Source: Lachnospiraceae bacterium (GTDB lineage Bacteria > Bacillota > Clostridia > Lachnospirales > Lachnospiraceae). Taken from it: a stretch of 64,000 nt of DNA. This document shows, in pieces, positions 1 through 8,737 of this stretch. Below the pieces are notes generated by a model that was not told where the DNA came from, ran no database searches, and was given only the letters and a program-made list of their open reading frames with translations. Every line of letters begins with the position of its first letter. Positions within the stretch are counted from its first letter, which is position 1. The stretch covers positions 371,713 through 435,712 of the forward strand of contig JAKVNF010000004.1 in NCBI GenBank assembly GCA_022483465.1. Direction: 5' to 3'. The position numbers and the translations under genes were made by a program.

Positions 1-3000
1 CACGGGCAGGAGACGGCGGAAGATGCCGCAGAGAGTGAGGCGGACGCCATGGAGGAGCTCGACGAGGAGCTGCAGCACCTGGACTTGGAGGAGCTCTCCG
101 GCAAATGGTACGAAAAGCAGGAACTCTGGAACGCGCGGGAAGCGGCACGCCTCCAGTCCCAGGAAGCACTCTCGAAGGCACACACGGAGCAGGAAGCCTG
201 CACGAGGGCTCAGCACCAGCAGGAACTTGCCTCCGCCCTTGCAGATGTGAATGCCCAGCAGGATGTCGTCACGCAGATTCTACAGAAGATCGAGGTCGCA
301 CGGGGTGAGGAAAAGGAACTCCTCCCGGAGCATGACTACCTTGGCGGGATCCTGGCAAGGCACTACAAGGCGCTGCGCGGAAAGAAGCAGCAGGACCTTG
401 CTGCCTGCACAAGGGACCAGACGGAAAAAGAGGCAAGACTCAGAGAGGTCAAGTCGCTCATCGCAAAGAACCGGACCAGCGAAAATGCGCTGATCGGCAC
501 CATCAGCTGCCTGGAGGCAGAGATCAGGGGATACGATACCGAGGAGGACCGCTACAACCGCCGCTATCAGGCGGGCCTTGTGCGGAACCTCCTGCGGTGC
601 TACCCCGAGGGGACCATGGAGGCGGAGGATGCCGCCATCTCCCAGAAGATCCAGGAGAACGCAAGAAAAAAGGCGGATGCCCTGCGGGAGCAGAGTGCCC
701 TCTCCGGAAAGCTCCGCACTGCGGAGGATGCTGTAAACGCCGCGGTCAGCGCGCTCTATGACAACGAGACGGCAAGGGAAAAAGCCGCGACAAGGCTCCA
801 GGACTTCGAGGAGCAGATCTCTCTCCGGAGGGACATCCTGAAATACGCGAATCTCCCGGAGACCTCCCTCTATGACAGGGAGGGGATCCTGCGCGCCCTG
901 GAGGAGAAGCGCGCGATGCTCGAGGACGCCGTGCGCACGCTGACGCTCTCTGCCAGCAGCATCGACAACGAGCTGGACTCCCTGAAAACCGGACGGACCG
1001 TGAAGCTCTCCGATGCCCTCACCCAGGAATTTGACCGTGCCGACATCCCGGTCGTCTACGGCCTTCAGTGGCTGCAGAAGAACGGGAGAACTGCGGCGGA
1101 GAATGAGGCGCTGGTCGCAGCCCACCCCTTTCTCCCCTATGCGCTGATCCTCTCGAGGGCAGAGCTTTCCCGCCTCTCCCAGGATGAGAGAAAGATCTAC
1201 ACGGACACCCCGATCCCGATCGTGGTGCGGGAGAGTCTGACCGGGGAGGCCTGCGGGGAATCACCCTCTGACAATCCCCTCGTGGAGGCGGGCGATGCCC
1301 ACTTCTATCTGTACTTCAACCACACCCTGCTGGATGAGAAAAAGCGGGAAGAGATGCTCGCCCAGCTTGCGGCAAAGCGGGAGAGCACGCTGGAACGCCT
1401 TGCGCAAAAGCGCGAGGCCTCCGATGCCACCTTCCGCAGGATGGAGACGATCCGGAGCCAATCCCTCACCCAGGCTGTCTATGAGGACGCAAAGAGGGCC
1501 CTCTCCGACCTGGAGGCGCAGGGGCTGTCCCTCCAGGAGGAGAAGAGAAGGGCCCAGGAGAACCTGGCAGCGCTCCGTGCCCGGGAAGCCGAGCTTGCTG
1601 CGCTCCTCCTCTCCCTGGAGGTGCAGAGGAAGGCCCTCGGGGAGAGGGCCCAGGATTTCGAGGTCCTGAAGAAGGCCTATGCGGACATGCTCACAAGGCT
1701 TCAGGAAAAAGAGAAGGCAGAGGAGGAGAAGAAAGCCCTCTTCCGGGAGCAGACAGCCCTCCTCCAGGAGGAGAAGGACCTGGATCTTGCCATCCGGCAG
1801 CGGATTGGGGAGGCAGCCCTTCTCTCCGGCGCCGTGAAGGAGGCGGAGGAGCATCTTGCTGCCTACGCCGCCTTCTCCGAAAGACCGCTCCCGGAAAAGC
1901 CGCAGACGCTGACCATCGATCCCTCCGACATCGCAGCCGCCGAGGGGCGCTACCATGCCATCGAGGAGAAGACCGGCGGCAGACTCCGGAGCCTTGAGGA
2001 TGAACAGGCAGGGGCACAGAAGGCCCTCGACCGGCTCCGCAGAAAGCTCGACGCCGGCATCAGGCGCTACCAGATGGAGAAAGCTGCCTTCGAGGATGTC
2101 GAGCCCAGCGAGGAGGCCATGGACCGGATTCACGAGCAGCTCGAAGAACTGGGGCAGAGAATCAAGGCCCTCACCGAGGAGTACAACGAAAGGAGCGCTT
2201 CCGCTGCGGTGGCTGCAAGCGAACGGGACGCAGTTCTTCAACAGATCCGGGACACTTGTGGCCGGGAGGAACCTCTTGCAGAGAGCGAACTTCAAAAGAA
2301 AGACTATCCCGCAGAGCGGGCACGCCTTGTCGGGGAGAAGCAGCGCCATGACCGGGCAAAGAGGCAGTTTGAGGCAAGGGGACAGCTCTGCCGCTCCATG
2401 CAGGACCGCCTCGATGCCTGCCGGGCAGAGGCAGAAGCCCTCGGCAAGGCAGCAGAACTCCCCGAGGACTTCTCCCAGATGACAGAAGACGAACTCCGGT
2501 CCTATACCAGGACCCTGCAGGAAGCCTTTAGCGGGAGCGAAAACCGCAGGAAGGATGAGCGGCAGCTCTTTGTCAGCATCCTGCTGCGCCTCCTCGGCGA
2601 AAAGAAATACGAAGAAGACTTCTTCCAGCGGCCCCTCCAGAGTCTCTCCTCCATGGTCGATGCCGGAAATACGCCGGAGGAGGTAAACAAGCACCTTGCC
2701 GATGTCCTGGACTCCATTGACAAAGTCATGCAGAAGCTCGAGGTGGATCTTGCCTTTGTCCGGCGCGATCGGGAACAGCTCACGGACCAGCTCTTCGACT
2801 ATGTCAGGAGCGTCCACACAGAGCTCGGCAAGATCGACGGCAATTCCACGATCCGCATTGGCGGCAGACCTGTCAAGATGCTCCGGATTGAGCTTCCCGA
2901 TTTTTCTGCCAATGAGAGCACCTACCGCCAGCACCTGGACAGCATGTTTGATTCCCTGGTCGCAGACGGGCTGGCTGCCCTGGGACCTGACCTGAAGAAG

Positions 3001-3555
3001 ACCGCCCTGCACGACCTTGTCGGCAGGCGGCTCACCACCCGGGAACTCTACAACGAGGTGGTCGGCACCGCCAGCGTCCACATCCACCTGCACAAGATCG
3101 AGGCAAACCGGGAGGTTCCGATCACCTGGACCGATGTCACGCGCAACTCCGGCGGCGAGGGCTTTGTCTCCGCTTTCGTCATTCTGTCGAGCCTGCTCTA
3201 CTACATGCGCCGCGACGAAAACGACCTGTTCGCAGAGGGAAATGAGGGCAAGGTCCTGCTGATGGACAATCCCTTTGGCGTGGTGAGCTCGGCGCACCTT
3301 CTGATCCCGATGATGTCGCTGGCAAAAAAGAACAACACCCAGCTCATCTGTCTCTCGGCGCTCTCCGGCGGGGAGATCTATGACCGGTTTGCCAACATCT
3401 ACGTGCTGAACCTGGTGCAGGCCTCCTTAAGCCGCGGAACGCAGTACCTTCGGAGTAAGCACCGGGTCGGTGACGATGTGCAGACCCTCTCCCCCTCCCG
3501 AATTTGGGTCCGGGACAGCGCAAATGACGAAACAGACGATCAGCTTCTGTTCTGA
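1..3555 (+). CDS. SMC/MukB-like coiled-coil ATPase, 5' end outside window
   Basis: The reading frame is open from base 1, so the N-terminus and the Walker A site lie upstream; at least 1184 residues are visible. Most of the visible protein is charged heptad-like coiled coil. The C-terminal 250 residues form an ABC-type head lobe: signature NSGGEG, then Walker B KVLLMDNPFG, then LICLSALSGGE. The Walker B aspartate is followed by Asn where most ABC ATPases have Glu. The architecture matches SMC/MukB/JetC-like DNA-organising or plasmid-defence ATPases, but no kleisin-like or nuclease partner follows. The next gene is convergent pflB. Any partners must lie upstream. The family is certain only at the level of SMC-like ATPase; the specific system cannot be named from this window. 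Confidence 0.7.
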   Translation, partial: HGQETAEDAAESEADAMEELDEELQHLDLEELSGKWYEKQELWNAREAARLQSQEALSKAHTEQEACTRAQHQQELASALADVNAQQDVVTQILQKIEVARGEEKELLPEHDYLGGILARHYKALRGKKQQDLAACTRDQTEKEARLREVKSLIAKNRTSENALIGTISCLEAEIRGYDTEEDRYNRRYQAGLVRNLLRCYPEGTMEAEDAAISQKIQENARKKADALREQSALSGKLRTAEDAVNAAVSALYDNETAREKAATRLQDFEEQISLRRDILKYANLPETSLYDREGILRALEEKRAMLEDAVRTLTLSASSIDNELDSLKTGRTVKLSDALTQEFDRADIPVVYGLQWLQKNGRTAAENEALVAAHPFLPYALILSRAELSRLSQDERKIYTDTPIPIVVRESLTGEACGESPSDNPLVEAGDAHFYLYFNHTLLDEKKREEMLAQLAAKRESTLERLAQKREASDATFRRMETIRSQSLTQAVYEDAKRALSDLEAQGLSLQEEKRRAQENLAALRAREAELAALLLSLEVQRKALGERAQDFEVLKKAYADMLTRLQEKEKAEEEKKALFREQTALLQEEKDLDLAIRQRIGEAALLSGAVKEAEEHLAAYAAFSERPLPEKPQTLTIDPSDIAAAEGRYHAIEEKTGGRLRSLEDEQAGAQKALDRLRRKLDAGIRRYQMEKAAFEDVEPSEEAMDRIHEQLEELGQRIKALTEEYNERSASAAVAASERDAVLQQIRDTCGREEPLAESELQKKDYPAERARLVGEKQRHDRAKRQFEARGQLCRSMQDRLDACRAEAEALGKAAELPEDFSQMTEDELRSYTRTLQEAFSGSENRRKDERQLFVSILLRLLGEKKYEEDFFQRPLQSLSSMVDAGNTPEEVNKHLADVLDSIDKVMQKLEVDLAFVRRDREQLTDQLFDYVRSVHTELGKIDGNSTIRIGGRPVKMLRIELPDFSANESTYRQHLDSMFDSLVADGLAALGPDLKKTALHDLVGRRLTTRELYNEVVGTASVHIHLHKIEANREVPITWTDVTRNSGGEGFVSAFVILSSLLYYMRRDENDLFAEGNEGKVLLMDNPFGVVSSAHLLIPMMSLAKKNNTQLICLSALSGGEIYDRFANIYVLNLVQASLSRGTQYLRSKHRVGDDVQTLSPSRIWVRDSANDETDDQLLF

Positions 3556-3583
3556 TCTTCTGCTTCTCTCCCGGAACGACAAA

Positions 3584-3635
3584 GGGCGGCAGCTCCCGCA
3601 GATGTTGCGAGAGCTGCCGCCCTGTTTCTTTTTTG
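3584..3635 (+). terminator. Intrinsic terminator after the SMC-like gene
   Basis: Twelve-base inverted repeat GGGCGGCAGCTC / GAGCTGCCGCCC followed by a T-rich run. It lies between the convergent SMC-like gene and pflB. Confidence 0.85.
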
Positions 3636-3651
3636 TTTGTTCCCTGTCGGA

Positions 3652-5919
3652 TCAGAGTGCCTCGTGGCAGGTTCTGGCGATGACGTCGAGCTGCTGCTCC
3701 CTTGTCAGGCTGATGAACTTGACCGCATAGCCGGAGACACGGATCGTGAAGTTTGCGTACTCGGGCTTCTCCGGGTGCTCCATGGCATCCACGAGCTTCT
3801 CCCTGCCAAAGACGTTGACGTTCAGATGGTGGGCACCGTTTGCAAAGTAGCCGTCCATCACCTGGACCAGGGTCTTGGCCCGCTCATCCTCGCTGTGGCC
3901 GAGGGCAGAGGGGTTCATGGTCTGGGTGTTGGAGATGCCGTCCAGGGACCACTCATAGGGGATCTTCGCGACAGAGTTGAGCGAAGCCAGCAGGCCGTTC
4001 TGCTCTGCGCCGTAGCTCGGTGATGCACCGGGAGCAAAAGGCGTGAAGGCCTTTCTTCCATCCGGAGTAGCGCCGGTCGCCTTGCCGTAGACCACGTTTG
4101 AGGTGATCGTCGGGATCGAGGTGGTGGGCTCGGAGTTCCGGTAGGTGTGGTGCTTGCGGATCTTGGTCATGAAGCTCTTTAAGAGCTCGACACCGATGGC
4201 ATCCGCCCGGTCATCGTCGTTTCCGTACTTCGGGAAGTCTCCCTCCACCTGATAGTCCACAACGAGGCCGTTCTCATCGCGGATCGTCTTCACCTTTGCG
4301 TACTTGATGGCAGACAGGGAGTCGATCACGTGGGAGAAGCCCGCAATGCCGGTGGCAAAGGTCCGTCTCACGTCGGTGTCGATGAGCGCCATCTCCGCCG
4401 CCTCGTAGTAGTACTTGTCATGCATGTACTGGATCAGGTTCAGGATGTTGACGTAGAGGCCTGCAAGCCAGTCGAGCATGCGGTCGTACTTCTCCATCAC
4501 CTCATCGTAGTCCAGGTACTCCGAAGTGATCGGGGCATAGGGCGGTGCCACCTGCATGTGCTTTCCGCTCTTGTCCGTGAACTTCTCGTCCACGCCGCCG
4601 TTGATCGCATACAGAAGAGCCTTGGCGAGGTTTGCTCTTGCGCCAAAGAACTGCATCTCCTTGCCGGTCTGGGTTGCAGACACGCAGCAGCAGATGGAGT
4701 AGTCATCACCCCAGATCGGACGCATCACGTCGTCGTTCTCGTACTGGATGGAGCTGGTGCGGACCGAGATCCGCGCCGCGTAGGTCCGGAAGTTCTCGGG
4801 AAGGCGCTTGGAGTACAGCACCGTCAGGTTCGGCTCCGGAGCGGGTCCCATGTTCTCGAGGGTGTGCAGGAAGCGGTAGTCGTTCTTTGTCACCATGTGG
4901 CGGCCGTCCTGCCCAAGGCCTGCGACCTCCAGGGTTGCCCAGACCGGGTCGCCGGAGAACAGCTGGTTGTAGGAGGGGATTCTCGCGAACTTGACCATGC
5001 GCAGCTTCATGACGAAGTGGTCAATGAGCTCCTGGGCCTCCTGCTCGGTGATTCTGCCCTCGTTGAGATCCCGCTGGATGTAGATGTCGAGGAAGGTGGA
5101 AACTCTTCCCACGCTCATTGCGGCGCCGTTCTGGGTCTTGATGGCTGCCAGATATCCGAAGTAGAGCCACTGGACGGCCTCCTTGGCGGTCGTGGCAGGC
5201 CCCGAGATGTCATAGCCGTAGCTCTCTGCCATCTTCTTCATGCCCTGCAGGGCGCGGATCTGATCGGCGAGTTCCTCTCTCTGGCGGATCACGTCATCGG
5301 TCATGGTGCCGTCGCCGCAGTTTGCCAGGTCCTCCTTCTTCTTCGCGATCAGGTAGTCGATGCCGTAGAGGGCAACCCGGCGGTAGTCGCCGACAATACG
5401 GCCTCTGCCGTAGGTGTCCGGAAGTCCGGTCACGATGTGGCAGTGGCGGGCCACGCGCATCTCATCGGTGTAGGCATCGAACACCGCCTGGTTGTGGGTC
5501 TTGTGGTACTCGGTGAAGATCTTGTGGAATTTCGGATTCACCTCAAACCCGTAGGTGGAGGCAGCCTCCTCCGCCATCTTGATGCCGCCGTAGGGCATGA
5601 AGGCGCGCTTTAAGGGCTTGTCGGTCTGCAGGCCCACGATCTGCTCCAGATCCTTGGTCTTCTCGTCGATGTAGCCCGGGCCATAGGCGGTCAGGCCGGA
5701 GACCACCTCGGTCTCGCAGTCGAGCACACCGTTATGCTCGCGCTCTGCCTTCTGGAGCTGCTGCAGCTCTCCCCAGAGGGTATCCGTCGCCTTGGTCGGT
5801 CCCTCGAGAAAGCTCTCATCCCCGTCGTACTGAGTATAGTTGTTCTGGATGAAATCCCGGACGTTGACGTCCGTTCTCCAGTGTGTACCGGTAAAACCTC
5901 TCCATGCTTCCTGTGCCAT
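3652..5919 (-). CDS. pflB: Formate C-acetyltransferase (pyruvate formate-lyase)
   Basis: A 755-residue glycyl-radical enzyme that converts pyruvate and CoA to acetyl-CoA and formate in the cytoplasm, the main anaerobic pyruvate-cleaving route of fermenters. The adjacent catalytic cysteines are in [12 protein letters not shown]. The radical glycine is in RVSGYAV near the C-terminus. Length is typical of PFL rather than of glycerol- or choline-type lyases. The ATG follows GAAAGGAG. It lies 45 bp downstream of pflA on the same strand, so the two are probably co-transcribed from the FNR-type promoter upstream of pflA; a separate pflB promoter was not seen in the gap. Confidence 0.97.
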   Translation of the reverse strand: MAQEAWRGFTGTHWRTDVNVRDFIQNNYTQYDGDESFLEGPTKATDTLWGELQQLQKAEREHNGVLDCETEVVSGLTAYGPGYIDEKTKDLEQIVGLQTDKPLKRAFMPYGGIKMAEEAASTYGFEVNPKFHKIFTEYHKTHNQAVFDAYTDEMRVARHCHIVTGLPDTYGRGRIVGDYRRVALYGIDYLIAKKKEDLANCGDGTMTDDVIRQREELADQIRALQGMKKMAESYGYDISGPATTAKEAVQWLYFGYLAAIKTQNGAAMSVGRVSTFLDIYIQRDLNEGRITEQEAQELIDHFVMKLRMVKFARIPSYNQLFSGDPVWATLEVAGLGQDGRHMVTKNDYRFLHTLENMGPAPEPNLTVLYSKRLPENFRTYAARISVRTSSIQYENDDVMRPIWGDDYSICCCVSATQTGKEMQFFGARANLAKALLYAINGGVDEKFTDKSGKHMQVAPPYAPITSEYLDYDEVMEKYDRMLDWLAGLYVNILNLIQYMHDKYYYEAAEMALIDTDVRRTFATGIAGFSHVIDSLSAIKYAKVKTIRDENGLVVDYQVEGDFPKYGNDDDRADAIGVELLKSFMTKIRKHHTYRNSEPTTSIPTITSNVVYGKATGATPDGRKAFTPFAPGASPSYGAEQNGLLASLNSVAKIPYEWSLDGISNTQTMNPSALGHSEDERAKTLVQVMDGYFANGAHHLNVNVFGREKLVDAMEHPEKPEYANFTIRVSGYAVKFISLTREQQLDVIARTCHEAL

Positions 5920-5964
5920 TGTCGGCTCCTTTCTATATAAAAATGTCTGCAGTTGTCCTGTCTC

Positions 5965-6696
5965 TCAGCCCCTGCCTGTCAGGATCTGTTCAGCGCGTGC
6001 CACGGCGGCCGCATCCGGCGGCTTGACTCCCGCGAGGGGATAGGGGATGCCGAGCTTCTCCCACTTGTAAGCGCCCATCGTGTGATAGGGGAGCACCTCC
6101 ACCTTCTTCACGTTGGAGAGGGTGCGAATGAATTCCGCCTCACGCGCAAGGTCCTTGGGATCGTCGGTCCAGCCCGGCACCAGCACCTGGCGGATCCAGA
6201 TCGGCTTGTTCCAGTCGGAAAGACACTGAAACATGTCCAGGATGTTGTCATTGGGCTTTCCCGTGAGGGCGATGTGCTTGGCCCGGTCGATCTCCTTGAT
6301 GTCCACAAGGAGCAGGTCCGTGACCTTCATCAGCTCCTGGAACTTCGAAAACCAGGGCTCCTCCCTTGTGAAGGGCTCCCCTGCGGTGTCGATGCAGGTG
6401 GAGACGCCGGCGGCCTTTGCCTTCTGAAAGAACTCCAGCAGGAAGTCGATCTGCAGCAGCGGCTCCCCGCCGCTCACCGTGATGCCGCCCTCTTTCCCCC
6501 AGTAGTTCCGGTAGCGCAGCGCCTGCTCCAGGAGCTCGTCCGCGGTGCGGATGTCGCGGCTTTCCGGATTCCAGGTGTCTGCGTTGTGGCAGAACTTACA
6601 CCGCAGGCTGCACCCCTTCAGAAAAACCACAAATCGGATTCCCGGTCCGTCTACGGCCCCAAAGGTCTCAATGGAATGTACTCTTGCCGAAACCAT
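5965..6696 (-). CDS. pflA: Pyruvate formate-lyase activating enzyme
   Basis: Radical SAM activase of 243 residues that installs the glycyl radical on PflB. The N-terminal CSLRCKFCHN motif binds the 4Fe-4S cluster, and TVSGGEPLLQ is the conserved SAM-binding region. The start at 6696 is preferred over the longer open frame because GGGAAAGGAG lies just upstream and the family begins a few residues before HSIETFGAVDGPGIR. The activase precedes its substrate enzyme here, whereas many genomes have pflB first. Expression is probably anaerobic, from the FNR-like promoter 50 to 100 bp upstream. Confidence 0.96.
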   Translation of the reverse strand: MVSARVHSIETFGAVDGPGIRFVVFLKGCSLRCKFCHNADTWNPESRDIRTADELLEQALRYRNYWGKEGGITVSGGEPLLQIDFLLEFFQKAKAAGVSTCIDTAGEPFTREEPWFSKFQELMKVTDLLLVDIKEIDRAKHIALTGKPNDNILDMFQCLSDWNKPIWIRQVLVPGWTDDPKDLAREAEFIRTLSNVKKVEVLPYHTMGAYKWEKLGIPYPLAGVKPPDAAAVARAEQILTGRG

Positions 6697-6716
6697 CCTG
6701 CTCCTTTCCCGGCACG

Positions 6717-6768
6717 AAAAACGCGCCGTGCTCTCTGTCTCTGACGAGACAAAAGATAACACGGCGCG
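6717..6768 (-). terminator. Terminator between the Crp/Fnr gene and pflA that encloses the pflA promoter -10
   Basis: On the minus strand CGCGCCGTG (6760-6768) pairs with CACGGCGCG (6722-6730), followed by five T residues. The loop carries a second perfect hairpin, GTCTC/GAGAC. The upstream arm lies before the predicted pflA transcription start. Read-through RNA from the regulator gene would therefore fold and stop, while RNA started at the pflA promoter would lack that arm. Confidence 0.55.
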
Positions 6769-6794
6769 CAGTCCTGTTCTTTGATTGTAATCAA
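6753..6794 (-). promoter_or_regulatory. FNR-type promoter of pflA-pflB
   Basis: TTGATTACAATCAA on the minus strand (6781-6794) is an exact match to the FNR consensus TTGAT-N4-ATCAA. A TATCTT -10 hexamer lies at 6753-6758. If the start site is at 6746, the palindrome is centred at -41.5, the class II activator position. The box overlaps the stop codon of the Crp/Fnr-family gene itself. Confidence 0.75.
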
Positions 6795-7522
6795 GTTTCG
6801 ATTGATTTTTTGTCCGGCTGCTCGGCACGGCGGAAAAAGTCCAACAGCCCCTGCCGATCGATGACCTTGAGCTCCCCCCGCCCGGTCCGCGAAAGATACC
6901 CCGCCTTCTGGAGCCGGGAGAGGCTTCGGCTCACGGTCTCCTGGCGCAGGGAAATGCTCGCCGCGATGTCCGAGAGCTTCATGCTGATGTGGCCGTTCAG
7001 GCACTTCTCATCCCGGTCCAATAAAAACCCCGCAAGCCTCGTGTCCGGATCCCGGATCGAGAGGAGCATCACCTTCTCCTTCTCCTCGGTCAGCTCGGTG
7101 GAGAGCATGGCGATCAGCCCCAGGGCCATCTCCGGCTCCCCGGTGATGATGCGCATGAACTCCTCCCGGCTGAAGAGGCAGGCATCCACGTCGGTCAGAC
7201 AGACCGCCGAGTAGTGGTAGACCGGCTCCTTTAAAAACAGGTCGTGCCAGATCGCCTGGCCGTCGTGCAGGATGTCCAGGATGTGCTCCTCACCCTCCGC
7301 ATCGCTCCGGCAGATCTTGACCCGCCCCCTACGGATCACCAGGATGTAGCGGACCTTTTCCTCCTCCTCGATGAGGACCCGCCCGGCGGCATAGCTCCTG
7401 TGGATGACCCCATCCATCAGCTTCTCCCGGGATGCCTCGGGGAGCCCCCGAAACAGCCGGATCTTGTCCATGCAGGTGGTCCCCTCCTTTTCATAGGGGC
7501 AGTGTTCTCTGTTTCGTTCCAT
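6791..7522 (-). CDS. Crp/Fnr-family transcriptional regulator
   Basis: A 243-residue regulator with an N-terminal cyclic-nucleotide-binding-type beta barrel and a C-terminal winged helix; the recognition helix region is ISLRQETVSRSLSRLQ. The start at 7522 is chosen because AACGGAGG sits eight bases upstream. Several cysteines are present, including C8 and C17 near the N-terminus, which could ligate an oxygen-sensing Fe-S cluster as in FNR, but spacing does not match the E. coli pattern exactly. Immediately downstream is a perfect FNR box driving pflAB, so it is the natural candidate regulator. It could instead respond to nitric oxide or a metabolite. Confidence 0.9.
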   Translation of the reverse strand: MERNREHCPYEKEGTTCMDKIRLFRGLPEASREKLMDGVIHRSYAAGRVLIEEEEKVRYILVIRRGRVKICRSDAEGEEHILDILHDGQAIWHDLFLKEPVYHYSAVCLTDVDACLFSREEFMRIITGEPEMALGLIAMLSTELTEEKEKVMLLSIRDPDTRLAGFLLDRDEKCLNGHISMKLSDIAASISLRQETVSRSLSRLQKAGYLSRTGRGELKVIDRQGLLDFFRRAEQPDKKSIET

Positions 7523-7546
7523 CCGAAAAACCTCCGTTCTGGCATC

Positions 7547-7575
7547 ATCATACACGGCGGACCGATGAGAGGCAA
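7547..7575 (-). promoter_or_regulatory. Predicted sigma-A promoter of the Crp/Fnr gene
   Basis: TTGCCT (7570-7575), 17-bp spacer, TATGAT (7547-7552) on the minus strand, upstream of the AACGGAGG ribosome site. Confidence 0.5.
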
Positions 7576-7585
7576 ACACCGCGTG

Positions 7586-7614
7586 TTGACAATTCCCATT
7601 CGATTGCGCAAAAT
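7586..7614 (+). promoter_or_regulatory. Predicted sigma-A promoter of tcdA
   Basis: TTGACA (7586-7591), 17-bp spacer, CAAAAT (7609-7614). It is divergent from the Crp/Fnr promoter in the same intergenic region. Confidence 0.5.
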
Positions 7615-7685
7615 AGTTCCTTGCCTGTGAATTGTATCGCGCTCCGGAGGGCACGGCCCGCCGGGGAAATGATAGGAAAGGAACT

Positions 7686-8522
7686 ATGCTGAATCAATAT
7701 TCAAGAATGGAGCTGGTCTTTGGACCGGAGGCGGTAAAGCTGCTGCGAGAAAAGCGTGTTGCGATCTTCGGGATCGGCGGCGTCGGCGGAAGCGTGGTGG
7801 AGGCCCTTGCCAGGAGCGGTGTCGGCACCCTGGACCTTATCGATGACGACAGGATCTGTCTGACCAACTTAAACCGTCAGCTCCTTGCCACAAGAAAGAC
7901 CGTCGGGAAGTACAAGGTGGACGTGGCGGCAGAGCGCGTCGCCGATCTCGATCCCACGATCACCGTCAACACCCACAAGACCTTCTACCTCCCGGAAAAT
8001 GCCTCGGAATTCGACTTTTCCGCCTATGACTACGTGGTGGACTGCATCGACACCGTGTCCGGCAAGATCAGCATCATCATGGAGGCCATTGCCTGCGGCA
8101 CCCCGGTGATCTCGGTCATGGGCTGCGGCAACCGGATCGATCCCACCAAGCTCACCGTCACCGACATCTACAAGACCAGCGGGGATCCGCTCGCCCGGGT
8201 CATGCGCTATGAGCTCCGGAAGCGCCACGTGAAAAAGCTCAAGGTGGTCTACTCGACTGAGCCCGCGATCCGCCCCATCGACACGGACAACTCCTGCCTG
8301 CACCACTGCATCTGCCCGCCCGGCACCACCAGAAAGTGCACCGAGCGGCGGGACCTGCCCGGTTCCACGGCCTTTGTGCCGCCCGCAGCCGGCGCCATCG
8401 CCGCCTCGGTCATCGTCCGGGATCTCACACAGTTTGACCCGAGCGTTCGGACCAAGCAGGGCCTCGGTGACGCAAAAGCCAAAAAGAAACAGAGCGATGC
8501 GCAAAAGAAAACGGAAAACTGA
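7686..8522 (+). CDS. tcdA: tRNA threonylcarbamoyladenosine dehydratase, ThiF/MoeB/E1-like
   Basis: A 278-residue E1-like enzyme. TcdA/CsdL proteins use ATP to cyclise t6A37 of tRNAs to ct6A. The nucleotide-binding motif GIGGVGGSVVEALARSGVG and the following DLIDDDRICLTNLNRQ segment are diagnostic of this branch, as opposed to ThiF or MoeB of thiamine and molybdopterin synthesis, and no thi or moa genes are nearby. Start at 7686 follows AGGAAAGGA. The last 25 residues are lysine-rich and poorly conserved. It appears monocistronic, ending at a strong terminator. Confidence 0.9.
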   Translation: MLNQYSRMELVFGPEAVKLLREKRVAIFGIGGVGGSVVEALARSGVGTLDLIDDDRICLTNLNRQLLATRKTVGKYKVDVAAERVADLDPTITVNTHKTFYLPENASEFDFSAYDYVVDCIDTVSGKISIIMEAIACGTPVISVMGCGNRIDPTKLTVTDIYKTSGDPLARVMRYELRKRHVKKLKVVYSTEPAIRPIDTDNSCLHHCICPPGTTRKCTERRDLPGSTAFVPPAAGAIAASVIVRDLTQFDPSVRTKQGLGDAKAKKKQSDAQKKTEN

Positions 8523-8531
8523 AGAAAATCC

Positions 8532-8568
8532 ACAGGGGCTGCTGCAGAAATGCAGCAGCCCCTGTTTT
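8532..8568 (+). terminator. Intrinsic terminator after tcdA
   Basis: Perfect 15-bp stem ACAGGGGCTGCTGCA / TGCAGCAGCCCCTGT with a four-base loop, followed by TTTG. Confidence 0.9.
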
Positions 8569-8737
8569 GATAACCGGGATTCCCTATCACCGGAGGCAGA
8601 CGGCAACGCTTTCTCCTGTTCCGCTCATCACGCCGCAAAGCTCGAATCGAGAGAACCGCCTTCCGGAAGTCGGAGATTGCCGGTCGAGGCGCGGATGTCG
8701 AAGAATTCCCTCCGGCATGCACTGTGGCAGCTGTGTG

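Noticed and set aside
1261-3297. 678-codon open frame on the minus strand opposite the SMC-like gene
   Set aside because: It is antisense to a clear coiled-coil ATPase frame, has no family motifs and arises from high GC content.
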